A DNA stretch of 64,000 nt from Lacihabitans sp. CS3-21 (GTDB lineage: Bacteria; Bacteroidota; Bacteroidia; Cytophagales; Spirosomataceae), in assembly GCF_024343675.1 (NCBI RefSeq), contig NZ_RJUD01000017.1, positions 1-64,000 on the forward strand, written 5' to 3'. A program made the translations under genes and the position numbers. Below are positions 18,487-26,027 of the stretch, one piece after another. The number at the start of each line of letters is the position of its first letter. Position 1 is the stretch's first letter. The notes below the pieces were generated by a model, which was not told the DNA's origin, did not search any database, and worked only from the letters and a program-made list of their open reading frames with translations.

Positions 18487-18720
18487 AATACAATAGAAAA
18501 AAATAGGTTTTGGAGACTACTGATTTTTTATAAGTAGTTTTTTTTGTTTTAATAGATAATATTCAAATTCGTAGAAAAAATTTAATTATTTTAAGAAAGT
18601 ATTTGTTATTTTTCTTGGATTCCTCAAATCTTTATCTTACATTTTCTTCATATTTTTCTTTGCTTCAGAATTTTTTGATTTTCGATATTTTGAATTTTTA
18701 ACATTTTAAACTTCAATATC

Positions 18721-19251
18721 ATGAAACTGCCTATCAAATTTCTAGCATTTATTCCGCTCGCCTGTTTTTCTTGTACCAAGGTCGCCCAAACCAATTTTGA
18801 CGAAAACGCTGAAAAAGCTAATATCATGAAGGTGATTGAGGCCGAAACCGATTGTTTTTTCAAAAGAGACTATGATTGTTGGCAAGATCAGTTTACGCAT
18901 ACCGATTATTCCTACCAAGCTTGGAGCAATGCCGACGGCACATTTGATGCCAGCGTAGGATGGAATACCATTGAAAAAAACCTTGGCAAATACATCAAAG
19001 AAAACCCTCAAGAGAAGGAGGAAGCTGGTTCAAGTCATCCTAAGGTCTTTAGGAAAAATATTAAAGTGAAGTTCTACGGAAACGAAGCGGCACACCTCAC
19101 ATGGGATCAGTACAACAGCGACCGTACCAATTCGTATTTTCTTCAGTCAAAAGAAGTTCGGCTGATGGAAAAAATCAACGGTAAATGGAAGATTGTGAAT
19201 GTTTCGGCTTTTTGGAATTACAAGAATAAAATTGCAGAGAATGCTATTTAA
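18721..19251 (+). CDS. Lipoprotein with a SnoaL/NTF2-like domain
   Basis: Predicted envelope lipoprotein of 176 residues: the lipobox FIPLACFSC allows lipidation at C15 or C18. The mature part is a DUF4440/SnoaL-like cone fold, with the initial helix ANIMKVIEAETDCFFKRDYDCWQDQF, the Trp-rich core YSYQAWSNADG and the terminal strands KEVRLMEKINGKWKIVNVSAFW. Such domains are ligand-binding or enzymatic; the substrate is unknown. It stands alone between ppnP and a strong terminator. Confidence 0.82.
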   Translation: MKLPIKFLAFIPLACFSCTKVAQTNFDENAEKANIMKVIEAETDCFFKRDYDCWQDQFTHTDYSYQAWSNADGTFDASVGWNTIEKNLGKYIKENPQEKEEAGSSHPKVFRKNIKVKFYGNEAAHLTWDQYNSDRTNSYFLQSKEVRLMEKINGKWKIVNVSAFWNYKNKIAENAI

Positions 19252-19257
19252 AAAAAG

Positions 19258-19290
19258 ACATCCAAGGTTTCTAAACAAAACCTTGGATGT
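19258..19290. terminator. Strong bidirectional terminator
   Basis: Perfect 13-bp stem ACATCCAAGGTTT/AAACCTTGGATGT with 7-nt loop, A-run before and T-run after, between the convergent SnoaL-like lipoprotein and amidohydrolase genes. Confidence 0.95.
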
Positions 19291-19313
19291 TTTCAAGTTC
19301 TTTTTTTGCAAGA

Positions 19314-20654
19314 CTACTTCACTCTTTCACCATGTTTGATAACCATTTTTACGTCTTGTAAAAGCGAAATGTATCTCAATACATCTCCTCTGACAGTAAT
19401 GATATCGGCGTATTTTCCTGCACTTATACTGCCATAGTCTTTGTCGACTTTCATCGCCACTGCTGGCCAATAAGTTGCAGCTTTTATGGCATACATTGGG
19501 TCTATACCCATTTTATTTACCCACACATCTAGCTCATTCCAAGTGCTTTGGCTATGAAATTTCATCGGAATGCCGCTGTCTGTTCCTATTACCATTACTA
19601 CGCCAGTATCTTTCAACTGGTTCATTTTTTTAGTCAAAGTCGGCTTTCTGATAGGCGTTAGTTGAAAATAGGGCATTTGTCCTGGGTATTTCAAAGATCC
19701 TTTGATGTCTTCAATGATGTCTTTGGGTAAACCCAAATGCCACGATGGATCGTCCAATTTTTCGGGATTATCTCGCACATACTCATAATTGTAAAGTCCC
19801 TCAACAGTTGGTGTCCAAAAAAGTGGGCCCATGCTCATTTTCGCAGTTCGTTCTTTTATAGCTGCTATAATGTCCTCGGGATATTCTGGGGCAGATGAAA
19901 GTCCGGTATGCTCAAAACAATCGACACCGATTTCGAGTCCAACGCGTATTTCGTTGGGTCTATGGCTATGGGCGATAACGGGTAAGCCATATTTATGGGC
20001 TTCATTTACAATGGTTTGTGCTTCGGCTTTTGTCATTTCATCGTGATCAATGAGCTTTATTACATCCACGCCAGCATCTGCAAGTTTTTTAACTTTGGCT
20101 TTGGCGTCTTCTTCGCCATATATTCCCCAACGGAATTCCTCGGTTTTGGGATACGGACGGTGTTGCAAAAATGGTCCTGAAACGTAAATGGTTGGCCCGG
20201 GTATTTTACCTTGGTTTATTTTGTTTCGAACGTTGATACTTGCTTCTAGCGGAGCACCCAAATCTCTGGCACTTGTTACGCCTGCCATAAGCAGTTGATG
20301 AGCAGACGACGGCATAATGATAGACTCAAATTTTTTGATGTAGGTACTGTCCCAATGGGTGTAATTGCTGTGTCCGTTGATCATCAAATGCACATGCATA
20401 TCCCACAAGCCTGGCATTACGCTCATGCCTTCGGTGGAGATGATTTCGGCATCTTTTGGAATGGCCAATTCGCCGATACGGCCCACTGCTTTTACTCTTT
20501 TACCCTCAATGAGCACTACTGAGTTTTGGATAGGCGGTCCACCGAAACCATCTAATAATGTGCCGCCAACTAGGGCTTTGATTTTTTGGGAGTAACTCAC
20601 TTGAGATAATAGTAGGGAAAAAATAACCAGTAGGGCTTTGAAATATTTGTTCAT
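19314..20654 (-). CDS. Exported amidohydrolase-family metal hydrolase
   Basis: Periplasmic amidohydrolase of 446 residues after a signal peptide (about 1-22, ending SYSQ). Metal ligands are visible: MPGLWDMHVHL (H-x-H), the bridging Lys in DVIKLIDHDE, LPVIAHSH, CFEHTG and VIGTDSGIP (final Asp). The C-terminal ISAGKYADIITV is the return of the composite beta-sandwich domain. The best-known relatives are imidazolonepropionase-like and prolidase-like enzymes acting on cyclic amides or dipeptides; the actual substrate is unclear. Monocistronic. Confidence 0.9.
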   Translation of the reverse strand: MNKYFKALLVIFSLLLSQVSYSQKIKALVGGTLLDGFGGPPIQNSVVLIEGKRVKAVGRIGELAIPKDAEIISTEGMSVMPGLWDMHVHLMINGHSNYTHWDSTYIKKFESIIMPSSAHQLLMAGVTSARDLGAPLEASINVRNKINQGKIPGPTIYVSGPFLQHRPYPKTEEFRWGIYGEEDAKAKVKKLADAGVDVIKLIDHDEMTKAEAQTIVNEAHKYGLPVIAHSHRPNEIRVGLEIGVDCFEHTGLSSAPEYPEDIIAAIKERTAKMSMGPLFWTPTVEGLYNYEYVRDNPEKLDDPSWHLGLPKDIIEDIKGSLKYPGQMPYFQLTPIRKPTLTKKMNQLKDTGVVMVIGTDSGIPMKFHSQSTWNELDVWVNKMGIDPMYAIKAATYWPAVAMKVDKDYGSISAGKYADIITVRGDVLRYISLLQDVKMVIKHGERVK

Positions 20655-20754
20655 AAGTTTTAGATAAAATTTTAAATCAATTTAGTTCATTTCTATTCAT
20701 AAAATGATACCAAATAGACTAACGCATTAATTTAGGCTATTAAACCTCGAATTA

Positions 20755-22179
20755 TCAAAAAAACTTCACCACCAATTCAATCAATCTTTCTTTCAAATTG
20801 TTGTAAGGTGGCATCAATAGTTCTAAGGTGCTGGGTAAATGCTGGCGATAAACCCCGCGGGCATTGGTGAATTCTTGAAAACCAAAAATACCGTGTGCTT
20901 TGCCTATTCCGGAGTTATTAGAGCCACCAAAAGGCAAGTTGGGGTTGAAATAGTGCAGGTCGTTGTTGTTTATACACGAGTTGCCAGCACGGGTATTGTC
21001 CATGATTTTTTCAATATTTTTATCACTTTTACTGTATATGTAAAGTGCTAATGGTTTTTCTCCCTCATTGATTTTGGCAATGGCCTCATCAAGGTTTTTA
21101 TAAGAAATTATAGGCAATACTGGTCCAAAAATTTCATTTTGCATCAATGCAGAGTCTGCTGGAACTTCGGAAACTAAGGTTGGCTCAATAAAACTCTTTG
21201 AGGTGTCTGATTTCCCTCCAAAAACAACTTGTGCACCCTTCGAAACTGAATCTTGTATGTATCCGTTTACTCTTTCAGCGTGTTTTTGGTTCACTATATG
21301 TCCGTAAGATTCAGACGATTGGGCGTCAGAGCCATAAAACGTATTTAAGGTTTTTTTCATGGCTTCAATCAATACTTCTTTTTTAGATTCGTGCACCAAT
21401 ACGTAGTCGGGTGCAATACATATCTGACCACTGTTATGGAATTTTCCCCAAACAATACGTTTGGCTGCGGTACTGATGGAGGCCGTTTCGTCTACAATGG
21501 TTGGTGACTTTCCGCCCAATTCTAAAGTGACAGAAGCCAAATTTTTAGCTGCGGCTCTCATTACAATTTTGCCAATAGACGGTGCACCAGTGAAGAAAAT
21601 ATGGTTAAATGGCAACTCCAAAAGTGCTGTTGAGGTTTCTATGCCACCTTCTATCAGGGCTATTTCGTTTTCGCTAAAAATGCTTTTTATCAATTTGGCC
21701 AGAACTGCTGAGGTGTGTGGGGTAAATTCTGAGGGTTTCAAAATTGCGGTATTTCCACCTGCAATAGCAGATACCAAAGGGCTTAAAAGCAAGTTAACAG
21801 GGAAATTCCAAGGTGCTACGATCAGACAAACACCTTTGGGTTCGTATTTGATATAAGAAGTGGAACCGAAAAAAGCTAAAGGTGTATCAGCCGCTTGCTT
21901 AGCTGTCCATTTTCCAACATGACTGATAGCGTGCTTTATTTCGCTCGTAACTGGAAATATCTCAGACAGGTCAACATCGGCTTTCGGTTTTTTAAAATCT
22001 GCCATCATGGCATCTCTTAAATCTTGCCTGAAAGTATTTTCTAAGGCATTTAAAAGTGCCTTAAGTTTTGACTTTCGCTCTTTTATAGGAGCGTTTGCAA
22101 TTGCAAATTGATTGGCCTTTTGAGCCTGAAATATTCTATTTATTTGGTCAATATTTACTGCCTCAGATACAATATTCAT
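20755..22179 (-). CDS. NAD(P)-dependent aldehyde dehydrogenase
   Basis: Aldehyde to carboxylate oxidation; 474 residues, ALDH class 3-like. The oxyanion Asn lies in IVAPWNFPVNLLL, the general-base Glu in VTLELGGKSPT, the nucleophile Cys in HNSGQICIAPDYV, and the C terminus has LPFGGSNNSGIGKAHG. A hydrophobic/charged C-terminal extension (LKERLIELVVKFF) may associate with the membrane, as in fatty-aldehyde dehydrogenases of this class. Substrate likely medium or long aliphatic aldehyde, an inference from class. Divergent from the sigma factor gene. Confidence 0.93.
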   Translation of the reverse strand: MNIVSEAVNIDQINRIFQAQKANQFAIANAPIKERKSKLKALLNALENTFRQDLRDAMMADFKKPKADVDLSEIFPVTSEIKHAISHVGKWTAKQAADTPLAFFGSTSYIKYEPKGVCLIVAPWNFPVNLLLSPLVSAIAGGNTAILKPSEFTPHTSAVLAKLIKSIFSENEIALIEGGIETSTALLELPFNHIFFTGAPSIGKIVMRAAAKNLASVTLELGGKSPTIVDETASISTAAKRIVWGKFHNSGQICIAPDYVLVHESKKEVLIEAMKKTLNTFYGSDAQSSESYGHIVNQKHAERVNGYIQDSVSKGAQVVFGGKSDTSKSFIEPTLVSEVPADSALMQNEIFGPVLPIISYKNLDEAIAKINEGEKPLALYIYSKSDKNIEKIMDNTRAGNSCINNNDLHYFNPNLPFGGSNNSGIGKAHGIFGFQEFTNARGVYRQHLPSTLELLMPPYNNLKERLIELVVKFF

Positions 22180-22338
22180 GGTTTTGGTTTTTATTTGGTT
22201 GATTGTGAGTCGAATTTAATAAAAAATAATTTATTTGCTTCAAGAAAAGCAATTTCATTATAGAAAAATTAGAATTGTTTTCATTGAAAAGGTTGTTTGT
22301 CAGTTGTTTAAGTAGTTACTTTATTATTTTCCGAATAA

Positions 22339-22369
22339 TTTAAAGTAAAATCCAAAGTAGTTCGTCTTC
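22339..22369 (+). promoter_or_regulatory. Predicted ECF-type promoter of the sigma factor gene
   Basis: TTTAAAGTAAAATC (22339-22352), 8 nt, then TTCGTCTTC (22361-22369). The same two blocks with the same 8-nt gap occur at 23366-23396, and in both places the block ends exactly 25 nt before an ATG. CGTC is a typical ECF -10 core. This is not the TAnnTTTG housekeeping promoter, so autoregulation by the encoded sigma factor is inferred. Confidence 0.75.
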
Positions 22370-22394
22370 ATAAAAAAAACTATTTCAAAAATTA

Positions 22395-22943
22395 ATGAGC
22401 CAAAAAGACCGTACGATTAAAACCACCATTCAAGCTTTTGGAAAAAAGCTGTTTGGGTTTATTCGTGGCAAGGTTCGTTCTAACGAAGATGCCGAAGATA
22501 TTCTTCAAGATGTTTGGTATCAACTATCGAGTTTTGGGAATTTGGAAGACATTGAAAATGTGAGTGCTTGGCTTTATCAAGTAGCCAGAAATAAGGTAAC
22601 AGACAAGTATAGAAAGAAAACTACAGATTCACTTGAAGATTATGCTTTTGAAGATTCTGACGGGGATTTGATGTTTAAAGAAATACTGCTTTTAGACGAT
22701 AGCAACAACCCCGATTTGGCTCTATTTAAAGAGACTTTTTGGAATGAACTCGAAAGAGCTTTACAAGAACTTCCTGAAAATCAGCGGGAAGTTTTTGTAT
22801 TAAACGAAATGGAAGATTTAACTTTACAGCAAATAGCAGACCTCAAAGGCGAAAATCTTAAAACGATAATCAGCCGAAAAGGTTATGCTGTTAAACATCT
22901 GAGAAATAGATTGAATTATTTATACGAAGAATTAAATTATTAA
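22395..22943 (+). CDS. ECF-type RNA polymerase sigma factor
   Basis: Sigma-70 family group 4 protein of 182 residues with only regions 2 and 4. Region 2 (about 15-75) includes SNEDAEDILQDVWYQL and NVSAWLYQVARNKVTDKYRKK (-10 recognition/melting). Region 4 (about 118-175) includes LPENQREVFVLNEMEDLTLQQIADLKG followed by the recognition helix LKTIISRKGYAVKHLRNRL. No classical anti-sigma gene follows; the next gene, 4 nt downstream, is a 100-residue membrane protein that may sense or tether it. The shared promoter at 22339 and 23366 suggests it drives itself and the Hsp20 operon. Confidence 0.95.
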   Translation: MSQKDRTIKTTIQAFGKKLFGFIRGKVRSNEDAEDILQDVWYQLSSFGNLEDIENVSAWLYQVARNKVTDKYRKKTTDSLEDYAFEDSDGDLMFKEILLLDDSNNPDLALFKETFWNELERALQELPENQREVFVLNEMEDLTLQQIADLKGENLKTIISRKGYAVKHLRNRLNYLYEELNY

Positions 22944-22947
22944 AACA

Positions 22948-23250
22948 ATGAAAAAAGGGCTTTTCTTTATTCCAGTAATCATAGCAGGATTTATGGCTTT
23001 TGGTTGGGTAATTATGCAGCTTTGGAACTGGCTCATTCCAGATATTTTTCATTGGTCAAAAATAAGTTATGTGCAAGCATTGGGACTTTTTGTTTTGAGT
23101 AGAATTTTGTTTGGGGGATTTAATTTTAGAAAGTCAGAGTACAGAAAGCCACCATTTGTCAAATCAAAATTTAAAGAAAAATTCATGAACATGAGTGATG
23201 AAGAAAAGCAAGCTTTTAAGGAACAATGGAAGGAAAGGTGTGGCAAGTGA
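22948..23250 (+). CDS. Small membrane protein co-transcribed with the sigma factor
   Basis: 100 residues, unnamed. Two transmembrane segments (about 5-30 and 40-58) frame a short loop. A charged C-terminal tail (about 60-100) contains FKEKFMNMSDEEKQAFKEQWKERCGK, a helix reminiscent of the MSDEE/LTxxQ-like repeats of CpxP/Spy-type stress proteins. With 4 nt separating it from the sigma gene the two are clearly one operon. A membrane-bound sigma partner (anti-sigma or signal sensor) is a reasonable hypothesis, but no known anti-sigma domain is visible. Confidence 0.8.
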   Translation: MKKGLFFIPVIIAGFMAFGWVIMQLWNWLIPDIFHWSKISYVQALGLFVLSRILFGGFNFRKSEYRKPPFVKSKFKEKFMNMSDEEKQAFKEQWKERCGK

Positions 23251-23275
23251 TAGATATTAGATATTGATTTTATTC

Positions 23276-23303
23276 AAAAGTCTTTCTTCAGTGAAAGACT
23301 TTT
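23276..23303 (+). terminator. Terminator of the sigma factor operon
   Basis: Perfect 11-bp stem AAAAGTCTTTC/GAAAGACTTTT with a 6-nt loop and a continuing T-run, 25 nt after the stop of the small membrane protein. It separates the sigma operon from the second promoter. Confidence 0.93.
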
Positions 23304-23365
23304 TTTTGTATATAATATGTTCATTTGTAGGTGATTATGGTTTATTTCAAAAATAAATCAAAAAC

Positions 23366-23396
23366 TTTAAAGTAAAATCTCCACTCGCTCGTCTTC
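23366..23396 (+). promoter_or_regulatory. Predicted ECF-type promoter of the Hsp20 operon
   Basis: TTTAAAGTAAAATC (23366-23379), 8 nt, then CTCGTCTTC (23388-23396), 25 nt before the ATG at 23422. Twenty-two of 23 block positions match the sigma-gene promoter, while the 8-nt spacers mostly differ, as expected for a selected promoter rather than a duplication. Confidence 0.75.
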
Positions 23397-23421
23397 CCTT
23401 TTATAAACAATAAATTTAAAA

Positions 23422-23658
23422 ATGTTAAAGTCAATTTTGTTTGGAGTATTTATGGGAGCTACCTTATTTTTTGCTCCGTTTATTTTACTGTTCTTTTTAC
23501 TGTTCTTCCTTCTTATGGGCATAGGTTTTAGAAGAAGAATGCGATATGCCCAAGCCCAATATCGCACCGTTCGCAACGATGTATATGCTATGTCTGGATT
23601 TGAAAGTGTTGTTTTCAAGAACAGAAACCAAAATAGCCAAATCATCCATATTGATTAA
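23422..23658 (+). CDS. Small membrane protein, first gene of the Hsp20 operon
   Basis: 78 residues with one very hydrophobic N-terminal stretch (about 4-34, rich in F and L, probably one long or two short membrane segments), an arginine cluster (GFRRRMRYAQAQYR), and a short polar tail. The basic cluster predicts the C-terminal part is cytoplasmic. Unrecognised family. It starts 25 nt after the shared ECF promoter and is followed within 19 nt by the His-rich small gene. Confidence 0.72.
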   Translation: MLKSILFGVFMGATLFFAPFILLFFLLFFLLMGIGFRRRMRYAQAQYRTVRNDVYAMSGFESVVFKNRNQNSQIIHID

Positions 23659-23677
23659 TTTTTAAAACGTACAAATT

Positions 23678-23848
23678 ATGAAAAGAAGACCAAGATTTTT
23701 TGTGAGTATTTTAGCAGCTATACTCACTTTCGGTGCATTGACAGCCCATTTTGGCTGGAGACATCACAATAAACATTTAGGGCATCATGCAAATCATTGC
23801 GTACAAGGCCACGATAATCAAAAAAGTATTAACCAAAAAAACAATTAA
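23678..23848 (+). CDS. 56-residue His-rich exported or membrane-anchored protein
   Basis: Short gene between the 78-residue membrane protein and Hsp20, translated from the ATG at 23678 to TAA at 23848. A basic start (MKRRPR) and hydrophobic segment (about 7-23, FFVSILAAILTFGALTA) look like a signal anchor. The remainder holds eight histidines and a cysteine within 22 residues (H24, H29, H30, H33, H36, H37, H40, C41, H45), then a polar tail. The composition predicts transition-metal binding on the outer side of the membrane. The 19-nt and 4-nt gaps to its neighbours place it firmly in the operon. Confidence 0.7.
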   Translation: MKRRPRFFVSILAAILTFGALTAHFGWRHHNKHLGHHANHCVQGHDNQKSINQKNN

Positions 23849-23852
23849 AAAC

Positions 23853-24248
23853 ATGTGTAGAGATAAAGCTCATTATCATCATGCATTTCATAAAATGCAA
23901 AATTTTGGCGGAGGTTTCCGTCGTCCAAAATACAATGTGCCATTAAATATTTCAGAGAATGAAACTGAATATTTGGTACAGGTTTATGCCAACGGATTTG
24001 GCAAAGAAAATATTTCGATAGCAGTTAAAGAAGATGTTTTGCACATTACTGGTCTGCAAGAAATTGAAAATCCACCAAAATTTATCCAACAGGAGTTTCC
24101 TTTAAAAACTTTTGAAAGATTGGTGGCTCTGAATAGAAAAGTGGATGCTGAAAACATTACCGCAAAACACGAAAATGGTATTTTGTCGGTCAATTTACCA
24201 AAATCAAAAGAAGCACTTCAAAAAGATGTGCAAATAGAGGTAAAGTAA
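23853..24248 (+). CDS. Small heat-shock protein, Hsp20/alpha-crystallin family
   Basis: ATP-independent holdase chaperone of 131 residues, cytoplasmic. The alpha-crystallin domain (about 30-125) begins with KYNVPLNISENETEYLVQVYANGF and contains the consensus ENGILSVNLPKSKEA. The C-terminal QIEVK is a possible I-x-I/V anchoring motif. The start at 23853 follows the His-rich gene's stop by 4 nt; a longer frame overlapping that gene is not needed. Odd feature: the N terminus MCRDKAHYHHAFHK is itself Cys/His-rich, echoing the preceding protein and hinting that metal contact triggers this operon. Confidence 0.93.
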   Translation: MCRDKAHYHHAFHKMQNFGGGFRRPKYNVPLNISENETEYLVQVYANGFGKENISIAVKEDVLHITGLQEIENPPKFIQQEFPLKTFERLVALNRKVDAENITAKHENGILSVNLPKSKEALQKDVQIEVK

Positions 24249-24266
24249 TAGCTCATAAATTATACG

Positions 24267-24295
24267 AAAAGGCAGCTTCTTTGAGGCTGCCTTTT
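24267..24295. terminator. Terminator between Hsp20 and carbonic anhydrase genes
   Basis: Perfect 10-bp stem AAAAGGCAGC/GCTGCCTTTT, 9-nt loop, followed by more T. Serves the plus-strand Hsp20 operon and possibly the minus-strand carbonic anhydrase gene. Confidence 0.92.
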
Positions 24296-24338
24296 TTTGA
24301 ATACAGGATTAGTAAAAAAAATTGAATCAATTTTTAAC

Positions 24339-24968
24339 TTAGTCCAACCTGTATATTTCCATAATTTCAGAAAGAATTTTAGGAAAGTTAATTTTTAAGT
24401 CTATCAATTTACCAGTATGAATATCAAAAACCCATCCATGAACTGTAAGGCCTCTTTCTTTGTGTGCTTCCTGCACAGCGGCAAGTTTTATGACGTTGAT
24501 ACATTGTTCCTGAACATTTAATTCAACCAATTTATCGTATCGTGCCGGCTCATCTGTTATGGCATTGAGTACATCTTTATGAGTCCTGTAAACATCTCTA
24601 ATATTCCTCAGCCACGGATTCAGAATCCCCATGTCGGCGGGCTGCATGGCTGCTTTTACTCCACCGCAGGCATAATGACCACACACGATGATGTGTTTAA
24701 CTTTCAAATGTTTCACAGCGTAATTGATTACACTCATTACGTTGAGGTCTATACTTACGACCATATTGGCGATGTTCCTATGAATAAAAACTTCTCCTGG
24801 CTGCACACCCATCAAATCTTCTGCAGTTACTCGGCTATCTGAGCATCCTATATAAAGAAAATCAGGACTTTGTCCTTTTACTAGGTTATTGAAGTACTCG
24901 GAGTCTTTTTCTAGCTTATCTGCCACCCAAATTTCATTGTTCCTGAAAATTTGCTCGAATTTGTCCAT
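24339..24968 (-). CDS. can: Beta-class carbonic anhydrase
   Basis: Zinc enzyme interconverting CO2 and bicarbonate; 209 residues, cytoplasmic. Zinc ligands and the catalytic dyad are plain: C42-S-D44-S-R46 in IGCSDSRVTAE, and H98, C101 in IVCGHYACGGV. The HRNIANMV segment is characteristic of the plant-like beta subclass. It probably supplies bicarbonate for carboxylations at ambient CO2. The bestrophin-like gene lies 30 nt upstream on the same strand, so the two may be co-transcribed, which suits bicarbonate handling. Confidence 0.96.
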   Translation of the reverse strand: MDKFEQIFRNNEIWVADKLEKDSEYFNNLVKGQSPDFLYIGCSDSRVTAEDLMGVQPGEVFIHRNIANMVVSIDLNVMSVINYAVKHLKVKHIIVCGHYACGGVKAAMQPADMGILNPWLRNIRDVYRTHKDVLNAITDEPARYDKLVELNVQEQCINVIKLAAVQEAHKERGLTVHGWVFDIHTGKLIDLKINFPKILSEIMEIYRLD

Positions 24969-24998
24969 TTGCTTTGAATAAAATTGAAGAATTCTTTT

Positions 24999-25985
24999 TT
25001 ATAATAATACATCATCAATAGGTACAATTTTTTCTGGAAGTTTTGTTTCCCCTAATAATTCCATGATATCTATTTCAATATTTCTGCAAATTGTACTAAG
25101 TGGAATATCATTTACGGAATTATCAAAGGGGTTTTCGGAGTATTCGCCAATTTGTTCCATGGTGAAAAATACCCAAGAAATAAGTAATGAAAAAGGTACA
25201 GTCAACCAGGTTCCCCAAGTTGCCAATTGACTCAAATCTTTTAATAGGCCAAAAGGCAGAAGGAAAATGAATAATATTACAAATACTCTGCTGAATATGC
25301 TGTATTGTCTGAAAAGAGGCGTGTTTTTGATCCTTTCGCAGCCACCTTGTAAATTAAAAAACTCGTTTACGTGCTTTACCAAGTCACTGTGTTCATACTC
25401 GTCGAGTTGTTTGTTCTTTTTGAGTTTTGTTAACTCCAATATTTGAGACTTTAATAATCCCGAAGCAACATTGTTTTTACCTTTTAACTCTTCATAATAT
25501 TGAAGTTTGTTGTTTTCCTCTAATATTTTTTTCAAACCGGCATCAAATTCTTCTATTTCTGCCCTTTCACCTCTAAAGGTTTGATGTATGTTCTCTTTGC
25601 TTGTTGCCCATGGGATAGTTTTTCTAAGTTGTAATCTAAGAATATTGATATAGGCGATGTGTTTTCTGAGCATTTCTTTCACTATCGTCTTGTCGTCAAC
25701 CAAGGCAATCAGTTGAACTGTAAAATTTCTACTGGTGTTGGTAAAGCCACCCCAAAGTTTTCTAGCTTCCCAAAGTCTATCGTAAGCTTGATTGTTTTTG
25801 AACCCGACGTAGAAAGCCACTGCTGTGCCAATGGATGCAATAGGAACAAAAGGTATTCCTATGAAAGTCCAACCACAATATTTGTATAAAATCACCGCTA
25901 GAATGCTTACAACGAGGGTTCTAAAAAGGTTTTTTCTGGCGAAATGCCAAAGGAGTTTAAATGTAAAGTCTTTTCCAGTATACAT
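24999..25985 (-). CDS. Bestrophin-like anion channel (UPF0187 family)
   Basis: Membrane protein of 328 residues with two N-terminal transmembrane helices (about 17-35 and 38-60; FIGIPFVPIASIGTAVAFYVGFKNNQAYDRLWEARKLWG is spread across 41-79), a long cytoplasmic helical region, and two further helices (about 222-265) containing PFGLL. The NNQAYDRLWEAR signature is typical of bacterial bestrophin homologues, pentameric channels conducting chloride or bicarbonate. Adjacent carbonic anhydrase on the same strand supports bicarbonate as a possible physiological ion, an inference from context. Confidence 0.88.
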   Translation of the reverse strand: MYTGKDFTFKLLWHFARKNLFRTLVVSILAVILYKYCGWTFIGIPFVPIASIGTAVAFYVGFKNNQAYDRLWEARKLWGGFTNTSRNFTVQLIALVDDKTIVKEMLRKHIAYINILRLQLRKTIPWATSKENIHQTFRGERAEIEEFDAGLKKILEENNKLQYYEELKGKNNVASGLLKSQILELTKLKKNKQLDEYEHSDLVKHVNEFFNLQGGCERIKNTPLFRQYSIFSRVFVILFIFLLPFGLLKDLSQLATWGTWLTVPFSLLISWVFFTMEQIGEYSENPFDNSVNDIPLSTICRNIEIDIMELLGETKLPEKIVPIDDVLL

Positions 25986-26027
25986 AAATATCTATAAATT
26001 AATGAGTTAGAAAAAATTTGGGGATTT

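Noticed and set aside
23787-23852. Longer Hsp20 start overlapping the His-rich gene
   Set aside because: The extra N terminus is basic and low complexity and would overlap the preceding gene; the ATG at 23853 is spaced normally after its stop.
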